Positions 1 to 9,519 are shown, counted from the first letter of the stretch. The stretch is 34,022 nucleotides of DNA from Lachnospiraceae bacterium (GCA_021200995.1 JAJQFS010000077.1:1-34022), one strand, 5' to 3'. Translations and numbers: made by a program. Notes: generated by a model from the sequence alone, not told the origin.

Positions 1-632
1 TTGCCCACCGCCACCTGGGTGATGTAGGGCATCAGGTTGTTGGGGATGCCGTTGGGATTCTCGCCGATGGTGCCGCTCTTATGCGCGCCGATCGGGTTGA
101 AATAACGCAGCAGAATCACGTTCCACTCCGGGTCCGCCTTCTGCATATCGGTCAGAATCTGCTCCAGCATGGACTTGGTCCAGCCATAGGGGTTGGTACA
201 GCTGCCCTTGGGGCAGTCTTCCGTGATCGGGATCACCGCCGGATCACCGTACACGGTCGCAGAGGATGAAAAAATGATATTTTTGCAGTTGTGCTTTCTC
301 ATCACATCCACTAGCGTCAGTGTACCGGAAATATTATTGTGATAATATTCCCAGGGTTTGGCTACGCTCTCGCCCACAGCCTTCAGGCCCGCGAAATGAA
401 TGCAGCCTGTAATATCCTCTTTGGCAAAGATCTCTTCCAGCGCATCCCTGTCCAGAATGTCAGCCTTGTAAAAAGGCACCGGCTTTCCGGTAATGGCCTC
501 CACACGCTCTAAGGATTTCGCGCTTGAATTGCTCAGATTGTCGACGACTACCACGTTATACCCCGCGTTCTGCAGTTCCACTACGGTGTGACTTCCGATA
601 AAGCCTGCTCCGCCGGTTACTAAAATTGCCAT
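1..632 (-). CDS. galE: UDP-glucose 4-epimerase (GalE), 3' end cut by window edge
   Basis: Interconverts UDP-glucose and UDP-galactose in the cytoplasm (Leloir pathway). The first about 210 codons are present. The reading starts [20 protein letters not shown], with the Rossmann GGAGFIG NAD-binding motif at residues 7-13, then [12 protein letters not shown], the SSSATVYG catalytic Ser/Thr region and the YGWTKS segment with the catalytic Tyr and Lys of the short-chain dehydrogenase fold. The ATG at 632 follows a GAGGAGG ribosome site. The C-terminal part lies outside the window. It sits 114 bases downstream of a UDP-sugar pyrophosphorylase on the same strand, consistent with nucleotide-sugar or galactose metabolism. 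Identification rests on several family motifs read in one frame. Confidence 0.96.
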   Translation of the reverse strand, partial: MAILVTGGAGFIGSHTVVELQNAGYNVVVVDNLSNSSAKSLERVEAITGKPVPFYKADILDRDALEEIFAKEDITGCIHFAGLKAVGESVAKPWEYYHNNISGTLTLVDVMRKHNCKNIIFSSSATVYGDPAVIPITEDCPKGSCTNPYGWTKSMLEQILTDMQKADPEWNVILLRYFNPIGAHKSGTIGENPNGIPNNLMPYITQVAVG

Positions 633-746
633 AGTCTTTCCTCCTCATGACTCTGTTTTTCGCTAAACCGCTGTCGCCTGTTCTCCGGGCAACAGCTCTG
701 TCCTGTCATATCCGGTTATTGTGCCGGACTGATCTCAAATTCTGCC

Positions 747-1967
747 TTACAGCACGATCCCGTTCTTTTCGCACAGCGCCCGCGCGCTCTCCACGCTGTC
801 CACGCCCGTTCTGTTTTTGATCGGAGCGAACTCTCTCTCCCGCTCCACCTCAAACGGCAGGCAGGTGTCCAATTGGTGGATCATGTCCAGAACCAGCTCC
901 TCATATTTGTAGCCGTTGGGGCTCTCCGGCTCTATGTGCACGCCGTTCTCATCGATGTGGGGAATTTTCTTTTCCACCACGTGGCAGGGCATTTTTCCTT
1001 TGAATAAGGTCTCCAGCGCGTGAATATTGAAAATATAATTTAAAATCACGCCGAAGTTATAGGCCGGCTCGCCCTTTTCATTTTTGGCTTCCACCATCTC
1101 ATCGGTCAGCTCATAATACTCGACGATACTGGGTCTGCCGTCCTCTAAGCACATCACGCCCACGCCCTCGCGCGGCGCGTTTTTGTGCACCACCTTGGCG
1201 CCCACGCTCACACCCGAGTCCAGAGTCGCGCCCACGAACACCGGATCCGCGATGTGCTGCAGGACATTGTCCACCGCGAAAATATTCAGCCACTCAATGC
1301 CCTGCTCATGGGCATATGCCGTAAGTCCCGCTTCCTGCATACTGGTAAACCAGCCGCCATTGCCGTTGGGCGAGGTGCTGATTTTATACTTCTCCTCCAG
1401 ATACACATGGCCGTCATAGTCGGAGGCCGGCGCCATCTTCTGTAGGAAAAAGTGGACATATTTCTCCGGATAGCCGAAATAGTCCTTCTCCTTTAAAAAC
1501 GCCCTGGTGACAGCGTCATTTTTGTCGCTGGTCATCACAAAGAGATGAAAATACGTCCCCGTCTGGCGGACTACATCCATCATATTCTCAATCAGGCGCT
1601 CGAAAATATAAACCGGATGTGTCAATCCGATGTCATACACGCCCTTCGGCCCGTCGCTGCCAAGCCGCGTTCCCATGCCGCCGGCTAAAAGAACCGCGCC
1701 GACCTTCCCTTCCTGAATGGCCTTCACACCGATCTGCGTGAAATACTCCTTTTTCTCCTCGATCTCAGGAAGCTCCAGGGCTCCAAGCGGCGCAAACTCT
1801 CCCCGCTTCGTGCCGCCCTTATGGCAATTCTCCAGCGCGGAGAAATCCGTATTTTCAATCTGTGAAAGTAAATCCGCCCGCTGCTCCGCGGTCAGTTCGT
1901 CATAAAATTTCAGGACGTGCAGCTGATCGATAGCCGCAAGCTTCTGACATGCCTCTTCATAGTTCAT
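747..1967 (-). CDS. UDPGP-family UTP--sugar-1-phosphate uridylyltransferase
   Basis: Cytoplasmic nucleotidyltransferase expected to make a UDP-sugar from UTP and a sugar 1-phosphate (glucose, galactose or GlcNAc 1-phosphate). At 406 residues it belongs to the eukaryote-like UDPGP family, not the GalU family. The nucleotide-binding signature LLAGGMGTRLGSDGPKG spans about residues 93-109; a downstream stretch with NGNGGWF and NIFAVDNVL fits the uridine and sugar-binding loops. The ATG at 1967 follows GAGG nine bases upstream. It precedes galE on the same strand, as in Leloir or lacto-N-biose type pathways where a UDPGP enzyme works with GalE. Sugar specificity cannot be read from the sequence. 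Confidence 0.9.
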   Translation of the reverse strand: MNYEEACQKLAAIDQLHVLKFYDELTAEQRADLLSQIENTDFSALENCHKGGTKRGEFAPLGALELPEIEEKKEYFTQIGVKAIQEGKVGAVLLAGGMGTRLGSDGPKGVYDIGLTHPVYIFERLIENMMDVVRQTGTYFHLFVMTSDKNDAVTRAFLKEKDYFGYPEKYVHFFLQKMAPASDYDGHVYLEEKYKISTSPNGNGGWFTSMQEAGLTAYAHEQGIEWLNIFAVDNVLQHIADPVFVGATLDSGVSVGAKVVHKNAPREGVGVMCLEDGRPSIVEYYELTDEMVEAKNEKGEPAYNFGVILNYIFNIHALETLFKGKMPCHVVEKKIPHIDENGVHIEPESPNGYKYEELVLDMIHQLDTCLPFEVEREREFAPIKNRTGVDSVESARALCEKNGIVL

Positions 1968-2069
1968 GATTTTCTACCTCGTAGATTCCTATCTCATTTT
2001 CCCACTTTACACGGGCTATATTTTTTCAATACACAAGCATTCCTACGCGGATCTTTATTCACCGCCGAT

Positions 2070-2867
2070 TTATGCCTCATCCTGCGCGAACGCCTCTTTG
2101 ATCTCCATAAATTTATCCACGGAAATAGGATAATTCGCGCTGCTGGGATTTAAGATCACGCCCGCGGCTTCCCCTTGGTTTAAAATCGATACAACCCGCT
2201 GAAAATCCGCGCCGACAATCTGTTTGGGAAGCTGATCCTTCGCAAAACGTTTCAACTCAAAAAGATCGGTGAACAGAGGCAGATACGCCGCTCCCTCTTT
2301 ATTTTTCAGCAGCATGAGCGCGCTCTGCCCTTTGCGTTCCCCGTCCTCTATGGGCTGCGCCGCGAGCATGAAACGGCTTCTGGTCAGATTCACATAAACC
2401 TCCTCCGAGAGCCCCTGTATGTCTCCTCTGTCCGGCGCGTCCGCCTCCCTGCGATACTCCTGCAGGAAATAAAGTAAGGAGAGCTGCAGACCGGGATTCT
2501 CCACCGGCCGCTGCGCTTCGGGTTTATCCGAGAAATCCTTCCAGCGGAGAAATTCGCTCGTCTGCACGAGATAATCCTCGCCCGCCTCTCTGCCGATAAA
2601 CTCCACCGCGTTGATGCCAAGCACTTTCAAGCTGCTGAAAATCTGCGCGATTTCCTTTTCTTTGCACCGGACCACTGTCGCCGGTTTTTTGAAGGCAATC
2701 AGCTCCTTCGCCTTTTCCCTGGCAGGTTCCTCCTGCGTATAGAGAATCACGTAATCGTCCATGGTCTCCTGGTGGCAGAAGACGAAGGGCAGCTTCGTGT
2801 TCGCGGAATGGATCACATAAATTTCCTTTAATTTCGGGATATTTCTGATAAAATCACGTCTGTTCAT
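2070..2867 (-). CDS. SseB-like protein of unknown function
   Basis: A 265-residue soluble protein. The C-terminal half contains a stretch resembling the SseB N-terminal domain: YLPLFTDLFELKRF followed by VVSILNQGEAAGVILNPSS, matching the family pattern of a short FT-x-E segment and a G-x-x-x-NP loop. The N-terminal half (about residues 1-150) has no family I recognise; it looks like a second alpha/beta domain of similar style. SseB was named for enhanced serine sensitivity in E. coli; no biochemical role is established. It lies 102 bases upstream of the UDPGP gene on the same strand. The assignment is by motif only. Confidence 0.6.
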   Translation of the reverse strand: MNRRDFIRNIPKLKEIYVIHSANTKLPFVFCHQETMDDYVILYTQEEPAREKAKELIAFKKPATVVRCKEKEIAQIFSSLKVLGINAVEFIGREAGEDYLVQTSEFLRWKDFSDKPEAQRPVENPGLQLSLLYFLQEYRREADAPDRGDIQGLSEEVYVNLTRSRFMLAAQPIEDGERKGQSALMLLKNKEGAAYLPLFTDLFELKRFAKDQLPKQIVGADFQRVVSILNQGEAAGVILNPSSANYPISVDKFMEIKEAFAQDEA

Positions 2868-2924
2868 GGTGAGAATACTTCCTTCATTATTACACCGTTT
2901 GTTTCATTTCGTCTGATCTTCATA

Positions 2925-2938
2925 TGACAGAGCTGTCA
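2925..2938. promoter_or_regulatory. Short dyad upstream of the SseB-like gene
   Basis: Perfect 6-base arms TGACAG and CTGTCA separated by two bases, in the 94-base gap between the SseB-like gene and the first MATE gene. It could be an operator. The arms are short and no promoter boxes could be placed with confidence. Confidence 0.25.
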
Positions 2939-2961
2939 CCTTGTGGCGTTTATGTCATCTT

Positions 2962-4329
2962 TTATCTTAATTTCACAGTTTCTCTTCTCCACAATTTCAG
3001 GCGGTAGCATATGTAAATAATACCCGCCGAAATAAAGTTGGAGATTACCACAGCCCACCAGACGCTCTCAAAACCCATGCCCAGAACGTCCTGGCAGAAA
3101 TACAGAACCGCGAACCGCCACACCCACAATCTGCTGGCGTCCACCGCCATGGTAATCATGGTGTGGCCAGCGCCCTGGAAAAGGGAGATTGTCGAGTTAT
3201 ATATACCGTTGCTGAAGCAGCAGATAGCCATGAGGCTTAAAAAGGACGCGGCGTAATCAATCACCTGCTCATCGGAGCTGAAGATGCTGACCGCGGCTCT
3301 GGAAACAGGCTCTCTGGAGAGAATAAAGCCGCAGACAAGCAAAAATACCACCGACATATTGCGGGCAAGACGATAGCCTTTGTCTGCGCGGTCCAGCTGT
3401 TTCGCTCCCACGTTCTGCCCCGTGATCGTGGCTACAGCGGAGCCGATGCCGTTGCTGGGTAGGGTAATCAGACCGTTTATCTTATTGCCGATACCATAAG
3501 CTGACAGCGCCGTCGCGCCAAACTGGTTGACGTTGCGCGTGATCAGCAGAAAGCCAAACTGCATGGTGCTGCCGCCGATGGCCGTGGGCAGCCCCACCTT
3601 GGCAATATTATACAGCTTCTGCTTCTGAAAATGAAAGCCCTGATAGGAGAGCCTGACGGCTTCTTTTTTGCTGCGGATCATCGCAAAGGCAAAGATGGCG
3701 CAGGGAATTTTGGACACCACCGTAGCCAGAGCCGCGCCCGCTGTGCCCATCTGCAGCGCGATAATCAGCAGCGGATCCAGGATCATATTGATCGCCACGC
3801 CCGCCGCGTTCAGGCACATGGGCCGCACCGTGTCGCCCTGAGACTGACGGACCGACGTATACATATTGATTGTATACAAAAACGGCATATCCAGCACCAC
3901 GATTTCCAGATACGTTTTTCCATTATAAAAGACTTCGCCCGACGCGCCCAGCCAGGTACAGATACCGCCGGCGCCCGCCCTCACCAGGCCGGCGCAGCCA
4001 AAGGAAAAAATCATGGCGCAGAGGAAAATATGACTCAGCATGCTCCTGGCGTCATCGTCCTTTTTCGTGCCCAGGTACTGACTGATTAGCACAGAGCCCG
4101 CAGTTGTAATGCCCGTCCCGAAATTTAAAATCAGATTCTGTACCGGAGAAACCAGGGTAATGCCCGCCATCTCATTGGTGCCAAGCCGTCCCAGCCAGTA
4201 TGTATCTGTCAGATTGTACATGGACTGGATAAAACTGTTGATGACAATGGGAACTGCCAGTCCCAGAATCACGGTCCACAAATTTCCGCTTAAGATTTGC
4301 TCTCGATCTACTCTCTTTACGTTCTTCAT
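2962..4329 (-). CDS. MATE family multidrug/Na+ antiporter
   Basis: Integral membrane efflux protein of 455 residues, the usual MATE length, expected to export cationic or organic compounds using Na+ or H+ gradients. Twelve hydrophobic segments alternate with short loops. Family features are the N-terminal VPIVINSFIQSMYNLTDTYW segment with a conserved Asp, and the repeated G-N-x-G-A type motif (ITGQNVGAKQLDRA) in the second half. Reading starts MKNVKRVDREQILSGNLW, a normal MATE N-terminus. The Shine-Dalgarno sequence is weak (AAGG about 14 bases upstream). A GNAT acetyltransferase lies 89 bases upstream on the same strand. Substrate unknown. Confidence 0.93.
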   Translation of the reverse strand: MKNVKRVDREQILSGNLWTVILGLAVPIVINSFIQSMYNLTDTYWLGRLGTNEMAGITLVSPVQNLILNFGTGITTAGSVLISQYLGTKKDDDARSMLSHIFLCAMIFSFGCAGLVRAGAGGICTWLGASGEVFYNGKTYLEIVVLDMPFLYTINMYTSVRQSQGDTVRPMCLNAAGVAINMILDPLLIIALQMGTAGAALATVVSKIPCAIFAFAMIRSKKEAVRLSYQGFHFQKQKLYNIAKVGLPTAIGGSTMQFGFLLITRNVNQFGATALSAYGIGNKINGLITLPSNGIGSAVATITGQNVGAKQLDRADKGYRLARNMSVVFLLVCGFILSREPVSRAAVSIFSSDEQVIDYAASFLSLMAICCFSNGIYNSTISLFQGAGHTMITMAVDASRLWVWRFAVLYFCQDVLGMGFESVWWAVVISNFISAGIIYICYRLKLWRRETVKLR

Positions 4330-4418
4330 AAACGAATTTCATGCCTTCTTTCCAGGATATCAACCAGGGTGTAAAGTAAGTTCAGTGTTTTCAGGTTCTT
4401 TTCTGTGAAATCAGACTG

Positions 4419-5246
4419 TTAAATGTCCCGTGAACTGATCATTTGTATGATCACTTTCATATCTCTGTCCCCGCTTTCGTCCCGCAGCACCTGCGCCAGC
4501 CTGACAGAGCGCAGATTGTCCCGCTGCACCCGGATATAGATCCGGTCGGCCAGCTCCTCTTCCCGCACAAAATCGAAAATCAGCCCGCAGGCTTCCCGCA
4601 TGAGGCCTCTTCCCCAGCATTCCGGCAAAAGCGCGTAGCCCAGGTACAGGCCGTCCTCTTCCTCGTGCGTCTCCGCGGTAATCCCCGCCCAGCCAATCGC
4701 GCAGCCGCTCTCTTTTAACACAACGGTCCAGACGCCGTAACCATAGAACGGATACTGATACTGCCTGTATAATCTCAGGTACTCCGCGTAAGCTTCCTCG
4801 GCATTTCCTTCCAAGCCGGAAATCTGCGGGAGTGTGAGCGGTTCTAAATAAGGACTGCAGCGTGGGTCTTCATAAATCGCACGAATGACAGGTGCGTCAT
4901 CTTCTGTGCTCTCCCTTAGCAGCACTCTCTTACTCTCCCCGATCGTGCCGGGCTCGCCCAGATGGTGCTGCCACATCAAAAGCTTCTCCCGCTCAGAAAG
5001 CAGGTCCGCGTGGATACAGACATTGTCAAAGCCCTCGAAGCCGCGCCGTGTCTGCGCGGTGATCCGTTCGGCCAGCTCCCGCTCTGTCCCCACAAAGCTC
5101 TGCAGCCCTGTCAGTTCCACCAGCACACAGAAGCCTCTTTCCTTCCAGGGCCTGAGTGCTTCCGGAGACGGACCAACGATGATGCAGGGCGTCTGCGGAG
5201 GATATTGGACTGTGCAGTTTTGCACGGGTATCAATGCGATTTCCAT
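4419..5246 (-). CDS. GNAT family N-acetyltransferase with N-terminal extension
   Basis: A 275-residue cytoplasmic protein. The C-terminal part (about residues 105-270) is a RimJ/RimL-like GNAT domain: RVLLRESTEDDAPVIRAIYE opens the fold, GYALLPECWGRGLMREAC is the acetyl-CoA pyrophosphate-binding motif A, and the IYIRVQRDNLRSVRLAQ segment is motif B with the conserved Asn and Ser. The first 100 or so residues form an extra domain ending with HADLLSEREKLLMWQHHL that I do not recognise. The ATG at 5246 follows GGAG with spacing of seven. It is divergent from the cyclophilin gene. The acetylated substrate cannot be inferred. Confidence 0.87.
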   Translation of the reverse strand: MEIALIPVQNCTVQYPPQTPCIIVGPSPEALRPWKERGFCVLVELTGLQSFVGTERELAERITAQTRRGFEGFDNVCIHADLLSEREKLLMWQHHLGEPGTIGESKRVLLRESTEDDAPVIRAIYEDPRCSPYLEPLTLPQISGLEGNAEEAYAEYLRLYRQYQYPFYGYGVWTVVLKESGCAIGWAGITAETHEEEDGLYLGYALLPECWGRGLMREACGLIFDFVREEELADRIYIRVQRDNLRSVRLAQVLRDESGDRDMKVIIQMISSRDI

Positions 5247-5272
5247 GGCTTTTCTCCGGCTTTAGGCAGGTC

Positions 5273-5301
5273 TTTACTTTAAATGCCATTTAGGCTATAA
5301 T
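5273..5301 (+). promoter_or_regulatory. Sigma-A promoter of the cyclophilin gene
   Basis: TTTACT at 5273-5278, a 17-base spacer and a perfect TATAAT at 5296-5301. Transcription would start near 5308 and give a leader of about 90 bases before the cyclophilin ATG at 5400. Confidence 0.6.
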
Positions 5302-5399
5302 ATCTCCCGATATAACGACTTGCGGCCTGTCAGAAAAGTCAGAGCCGTCACGTTTACACAATCGTAAATCTCAACACTTACGCAAAAGGAGGACCAGTT

Positions 5400-5936
5400 A
5401 TGGCACAAAACCCGATTGTTACCATCACAATGGCAAACGGCGATGTCATGAAGGCGGAGCTCTATCCCGAGATCGCCCCGACCACAGTCAACAATTTCAT
5501 TTCCCTGATTCAGAAAGGCTTCTATGACGGCCTGATCTTTCACCGCGTCATCAAGGGCTTCATGATCCAGGGCGGCGACCCGCAGGGCACCGGCATGGGC
5601 GGCCCCGGCTACTCCATCCGCGGCGAATTCGCCCAGAACGGCTATCCGAACAGCTTAAAGCACACCAAGGGCGTCCTTTCCATGGCGCGCTCCATGGCGC
5701 CCAACTCCGCCGGCAGCCAGTTTTTCATCATGCACGCGCCCGCGCCGCACTTAGACGGCGCTTACGCCGCCTTCGGCCAGGTCATCGAGGGACTCGACGT
5801 CGTGGACAAAATCGCATCCGTGCAGACCAACCGCAGCGACAGACCTCTTGAAGATCAGCGCATGGCCACCGTCACAGTGGAGACCTTCGGCGTGGAATAT
5901 CCCGAACCCGACAAGATTCTTGCAGGGAGAAGATAA
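5400..5936 (+). CDS. Cyclophilin-type peptidyl-prolyl cis-trans isomerase
   Basis: Catalyses cis-trans isomerisation of Xaa-Pro bonds in the cytoplasm; no signal peptide is visible. At 178 residues it is a single-domain cyclophilin. Catalytic and binding residues are all present: R49 in FHRVIKGFMIQGGDPQGTG (with F54 and Q57), M95-A96-R97, and the QFFI strand at 107-110, followed by AFGQVIEGLDVVDKI. The start has a strong AGGAGG site nine bases upstream. The gene stands alone: its own promoter is upstream and a rho-independent terminator begins 54 bases after the stop. Confidence 0.97.
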   Translation: MAQNPIVTITMANGDVMKAELYPEIAPTTVNNFISLIQKGFYDGLIFHRVIKGFMIQGGDPQGTGMGGPGYSIRGEFAQNGYPNSLKHTKGVLSMARSMAPNSAGSQFFIMHAPAPHLDGAYAAFGQVIEGLDVVDKIASVQTNRSDRPLEDQRMATVTVETFGVEYPEPDKILAGRR

Positions 5937-5990
5937 AGCCCCAACGCCAAACTACATTATAGGTTTCATGCAAAAACATGTCAAGAAAAA

Positions 5991-6017
5991 AGGGGCTGTT
6001 TTCACAGCCTCTTTTTC
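5991..6017 (+). terminator. Rho-independent terminator after the cyclophilin gene
   Basis: Nine-base stem AGGGGCTGT / ACAGCCTCT (one G-T wobble) with loop TTTC, followed directly by a run of five T. Confidence 0.85.
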
Positions 6018-6084
6018 GTTGCTTTTTCGGTGACAGTCACATATTGATCCGGTCTGTCTATTTGTGTTTCCGCCATGCAATCGA

Positions 6085-7794
6085 TTATTCCCTCCGCATG
6101 ACAACCCTGCACTTTTTCTTATAACAGGCAATTCCATATTTCAGGATAGTCTGCATATCGTCTCTTCTCAACTCCGCGGCATAATCATGATCCTCAATCT
6201 GCTCCAGCGCCTCCGCACAGGCTTCGCCAAATTTCTCATGCTCCGCGTACTTTACCTCTATGATGATCCCAATAGATTCATTCTCGATTTCTATGGATAT
6301 ATCATAATAACCCTCTCCCGATTCTCTGTTGGAATCCACAGACCAATCGTCCTTGAAAAATAAGATTCCTAATAATATACCATGATAAAAGCTTTCTTTA
6401 AATTCCTTCCTTACCGCTGTATCCCGTATGCTGACTGTTTTGTCCATAAACCCGGTAAGCAGCCGCTCCACCTCCGGAACGTCCCCATTTTTCAACGCCC
6501 TGCAAAGTGTCTCCACCGCTTCTCCATCTTTCGCCACTTCTGTTTCAAACAGCCTCAATATGAATTCACTGTAGATTGAACGCACTTCCTCATTGGGAAT
6601 CGTCAGCCTGACCAGGTTCCCGACCGAAGCTCCGCTTTGCGTCAGATAGCCGGTGGCAAACAACAGACTCCACATATTGTCTATGGATGCGTACAGTCTG
6701 TCATAGGTGAGCTGCTCCTCTATTTTTTTCTGAACGGTTTCCCCACAGATCAGCCGTTCAAGCTGCGCCTTCGTCACCCCGTCTCCCAAACGACCGATAA
6801 ATCTTCGCAGCTCCTCATTACCACTGGAATTCGCCCAGAAGCTTTTGGGCGTTTTATCTGAGCTGGTCAGCAGCTGATCGCACCAGTTAATCACATCCCA
6901 GGGATTATAGACATTCGCACTGGCAATCCGGTATCCGTCGTACCATTTTTTTGTAATTTCATAGTATTCTGTCAGATCGCATTCGTCCAGCATTTTTCTG
7001 ACTTCCTGATCCGTAAAGCCAAAATATTCATCGCATCTTGCGTCAAGGGGCGTATACATTTTCAGATTATTCAGACCCGTAAAAATACTTTCCTTTGCGA
7101 CACGAAGGCAGCCGGTCAGTACGGCAAAATGAAGATTTTCATTGCCCTTCAGCGCGGCATCAAGCATCGAACGAATGATATCAACCATCTGTCTGTAATA
7201 TCCGTGCTCATTTGCCTTCGCAAGGGGCACATCATACTCATCAATCAGAATGATTACTTTCTGGTCATAATGCTTGCGCAGGAGCATGGACAATGTGTTC
7301 AGACTGGATGTCACCACAGCCTCCGGAAAAGAGAATATCCCCTGATTGATCCCGTCAAACCTGATCAGCTGACGGTATAACTCCTTCTCTTCCTCATTCA
7401 GCCGGGGACTTTCCAGCAGAAAGTGAAAGCGCAGGGCTTCTTTTCCGATAATTGTGCCCAATTCTGACATGGCCCGCTCATAGCTGTTTGCGTGTGCTGT
7501 CTTTAAGCTGATGGAAATCACCGGATACTGCCCCAGGTATTCTTCGCACAGTTTCGTCTCCCTGGAAACCGCCAGACCATCGAACAATTTCCGATCCGTG
7601 CCGATCTCAAAGAAACATTTGAGCATACTCATATTGAGGCTCTTGCCAAAACGGCGCGGGCGGGTAAAAAGATTTACTTTCCCCCAGTTGTCCAACAGAT
7701 CCTTTATCATTTCCGTTTTATCCACATAGTAAAAATCCTGTGTCACGATTTCCCTGAAATCATCTATGCCAATGGGCATTTTCTTTCTTCCCAC
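6085..7794 (-). CDS. AAA-ATPase-like protein with C-terminal PD-(D/E)XK nuclease fold
   Basis: Two-domain accessory protein of about 569 residues. The N-terminal AAA-ATPase-like domain opens with PIGIDDFREIVTQDFYYVDK, then a P-loop RPRRFGKSLN and a Walker B IILIDEYDVP. The C-terminal domain has the PD-(D/E)XK arrangement YYDISIEIEN followed by GIIIEVKYAEHEKFGEA. Such proteins are frequent and often multicopy in Lachnospiraceae and Bacteroidetes; their role is unknown, with defence or mobile-element links suggested. Start choice: GTG at 7794 gives the usual family N-terminus MGRKKMPIGI and has GAGGTG six bases upstream. A TTG at 7875 (AGGAG, four-base spacing) would add 27 residues of unlikely composition, and an ATG at 7779 is also possible. 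Confidence 0.85.
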   Translation of the reverse strand: MGRKKMPIGIDDFREIVTQDFYYVDKTEMIKDLLDNWGKVNLFTRPRRFGKSLNMSMLKCFFEIGTDRKLFDGLAVSRETKLCEEYLGQYPVISISLKTAHANSYERAMSELGTIIGKEALRFHFLLESPRLNEEEKELYRQLIRFDGINQGIFSFPEAVVTSSLNTLSMLLRKHYDQKVIILIDEYDVPLAKANEHGYYRQMVDIIRSMLDAALKGNENLHFAVLTGCLRVAKESIFTGLNNLKMYTPLDARCDEYFGFTDQEVRKMLDECDLTEYYEITKKWYDGYRIASANVYNPWDVINWCDQLLTSSDKTPKSFWANSSGNEELRRFIGRLGDGVTKAQLERLICGETVQKKIEEQLTYDRLYASIDNMWSLLFATGYLTQSGASVGNLVRLTIPNEEVRSIYSEFILRLFETEVAKDGEAVETLCRALKNGDVPEVERLLTGFMDKTVSIRDTAVRKEFKESFYHGILLGILFFKDDWSVDSNRESGEGYYDISIEIENESIGIIIEVKYAEHEKFGEACAEALEQIEDHDYAAELRRDDMQTILKYGIACYKKKCRVVMRRE

Positions 7795-7948
7795 GCCTTT
7801 CACCTCTGCTTTCCTGCATACCTGGCGGCAGATACGGATATTGCTCCGAACAGCGTCTGTCGGATACTGCGGCAAATCACTCCTGTTCCCTTGATCTTCT
7901 TAATTTTTTCAATGTTAACATGGGAAACTCAGGAAGTAAAGAAATAAT

Positions 7949-7975
7949 ATAAGAAAAAATCTGATATTTTCTTAT
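7949..7975. promoter_or_regulatory. A/T-rich inverted repeat in the MATE to AAA-ATPase gap
   Basis: Nine-base arms ATAAGAAAA and TTTTCTTAT flank a nine-base loop in the gap between the second MATE gene and the AAA-ATPase-like gene. It may act as a weak terminator for the MATE transcript (minus strand) or as a binding site. The stem is A/T-only apart from one G-C pair at each end region, so termination is doubtful. Confidence 0.35.
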
Positions 7976-8039
7976 GTTTCCTTCAAAAGTCAAGAAGCAA
8001 CATAAGAATGTCGCTTTTTCTGTAAATCCTGTAACTGTA

Positions 8040-9418
8040 TTATTTACCTTCCCTCTCCGCATCAAATTCCCGCCGGATCACCGCGAAGTAGAAGATCAGC
8101 ATGGCCAGCGCCGTCGCCGCCCAGCCGATTGGATAGCCCATGTAAATAAAGTTGATATTGTGATCGATATGCAATGTAACTGCAAGCCAGAGCTGGCGCA
8201 CGCCCACCATGCCGCCCACTGCCATGATCATCGTCGCGGTCGAATATCCGTATCCACGGATAATACCGCCGAAGAGCATCTGGAAGCCCATAATCAGATA
8301 AACCGGCATAATGGTGTGCAGCATACCCGCGCCGTACATGATAACGTCCGGGTCCGTACTGAAAATCCCCAGCAGCTGCTCCGCGAAGAAATAAACAAAG
8401 GTACCGACAGCTGCCACAATCATCACCACGGCCGCCAGAGAAATTTTCACGCCCTTGCGCGCCCATTCCGGTTTCCCCGCTCCGATATTCTGACCAATAT
8501 AGGTCGTCATCGCCAGACCGATGGCATTGCAGGGCATTCCCGCAAACTGGTCGATCTTCATGGCCGAACCGATGCCGGCGATGGCCGCGGAGCTGAAGGT
8601 ATTGATATAATACTGCAGGTACATATTGGACAGAGAAGTAATGCTGGACTGCACGCCCGCTGGCAGTCCAAGGCGGACGATCTGCCCCAGAAGCGAAGTG
8701 TTAATCCTCGTTTTCCGGAAGGAAAAACGATAACTCTCCTCCATGCGCATCATCTTCCTGAAAGAGAGCACCACCGACGTAAACTGCGCGATCACGGTCG
8801 CGACTGCCACACCTGCGACGCCCATCTGCAGCACCACGACAAAGAGAATATCAAGCACGATATTCATGCAGCTGGATGTCAGCAGATACAGAAACGGTCC
8901 ACGGCTGTCGCCCACGGAGCGCAGCACCGAAGAGCTGACATTATAAAGAGACATAAAGAGCGCGCCCGCCATGTAAATCCGCAGATAAACCAGCGCCTCA
9001 CTGTACACTTCATCCGGACAGGCCACTATATGTAACAGTGCCGGTGCAAGAATAACTCCCAGCAAAGCTACTACAGCTCCCAGCAATATTGAAAAAGTCA
9101 TGGCCGTATGAATGGATTCGCTCAAGTCCCGATACCGTTTCGCCCCGAAATTTCTGGCAAAGAGCACTGAAGCGCCCGTTGCCATGCCCAGGAAAAATCC
9201 CACAAAAAAGTTCGTGATCGTGGCGCTGGCCGTCACAGCCGCCAGGGCATTGGTGCCCACCGCCCGTCCGACCACAATAGAATCCACGCTGTTATACAGT
9301 GTCTGCAGCAACTGCCCGACCAGAATCGGCGCGGCAAAACGCACCATGCCCGACAGGATGGGACCCTCTGTCAGGTTTACGGCAGTGTTTTTTGTTGTTG
9401 TGTTTTTGCTTCTGCCAT
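8040..9418 (-). CDS. MATE family efflux transporter, N-terminus broken by a frameshift at an A-run
   Basis: Membrane antiporter of the MATE family. The uninterrupted frame (8040-9347) gives 435 residues starting MVRFAAPILVGQLLQTLYNS and covers essentially all transmembrane segments, with the ITGQN-like motif present as TYIGQNIGAGKPEWA. The same frame continues upstream without a start codon as NTAVNLTEGPILSGMVRF, which is the standard MATE N-terminus. The only plausible ATG (9418) lies in the other frame: it reads MAEAKTQQQK and stops after three more codons. One extra A in the A6 run (plus-strand T at 9388-9393) joins the two and gives a normal 459-residue protein. This is either a sequencing indel, a real null allele or slippage; internal initiation at 9347 has no good ribosome site. 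Confidence 0.88.
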
Positions 9419-9457
9419 ATGTATTTTAATGTTCCCTTTCTTTTTACACAGGTAGAT

Positions 9458-9487
9458 ATTGTAACACCTTTTTCCGGCAAATTTCAA
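9458..9487 (-). promoter_or_regulatory. Promoter of the second MATE gene
   Basis: On the minus strand TTGAAA (9482-9487), an 18-base spacer and TACAAT (9458-9463). Transcription would begin near 9451, about 33 bases before the ATG at 9418, which supports 9418 as the true start of the frameshifted MATE gene. Confidence 0.55.
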
Positions 9488-9519
9488 GCACCGGACATAA
9501 AGCCTTGAAAGGAACCAAT

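Noticed and set aside
7974-9035. Open frame of 353 codons on the plus strand
   Set aside because: It is fully antisense to the second MATE gene, has a His/Arg-rich low-quality composition and no recognisable fold or ribosome site.
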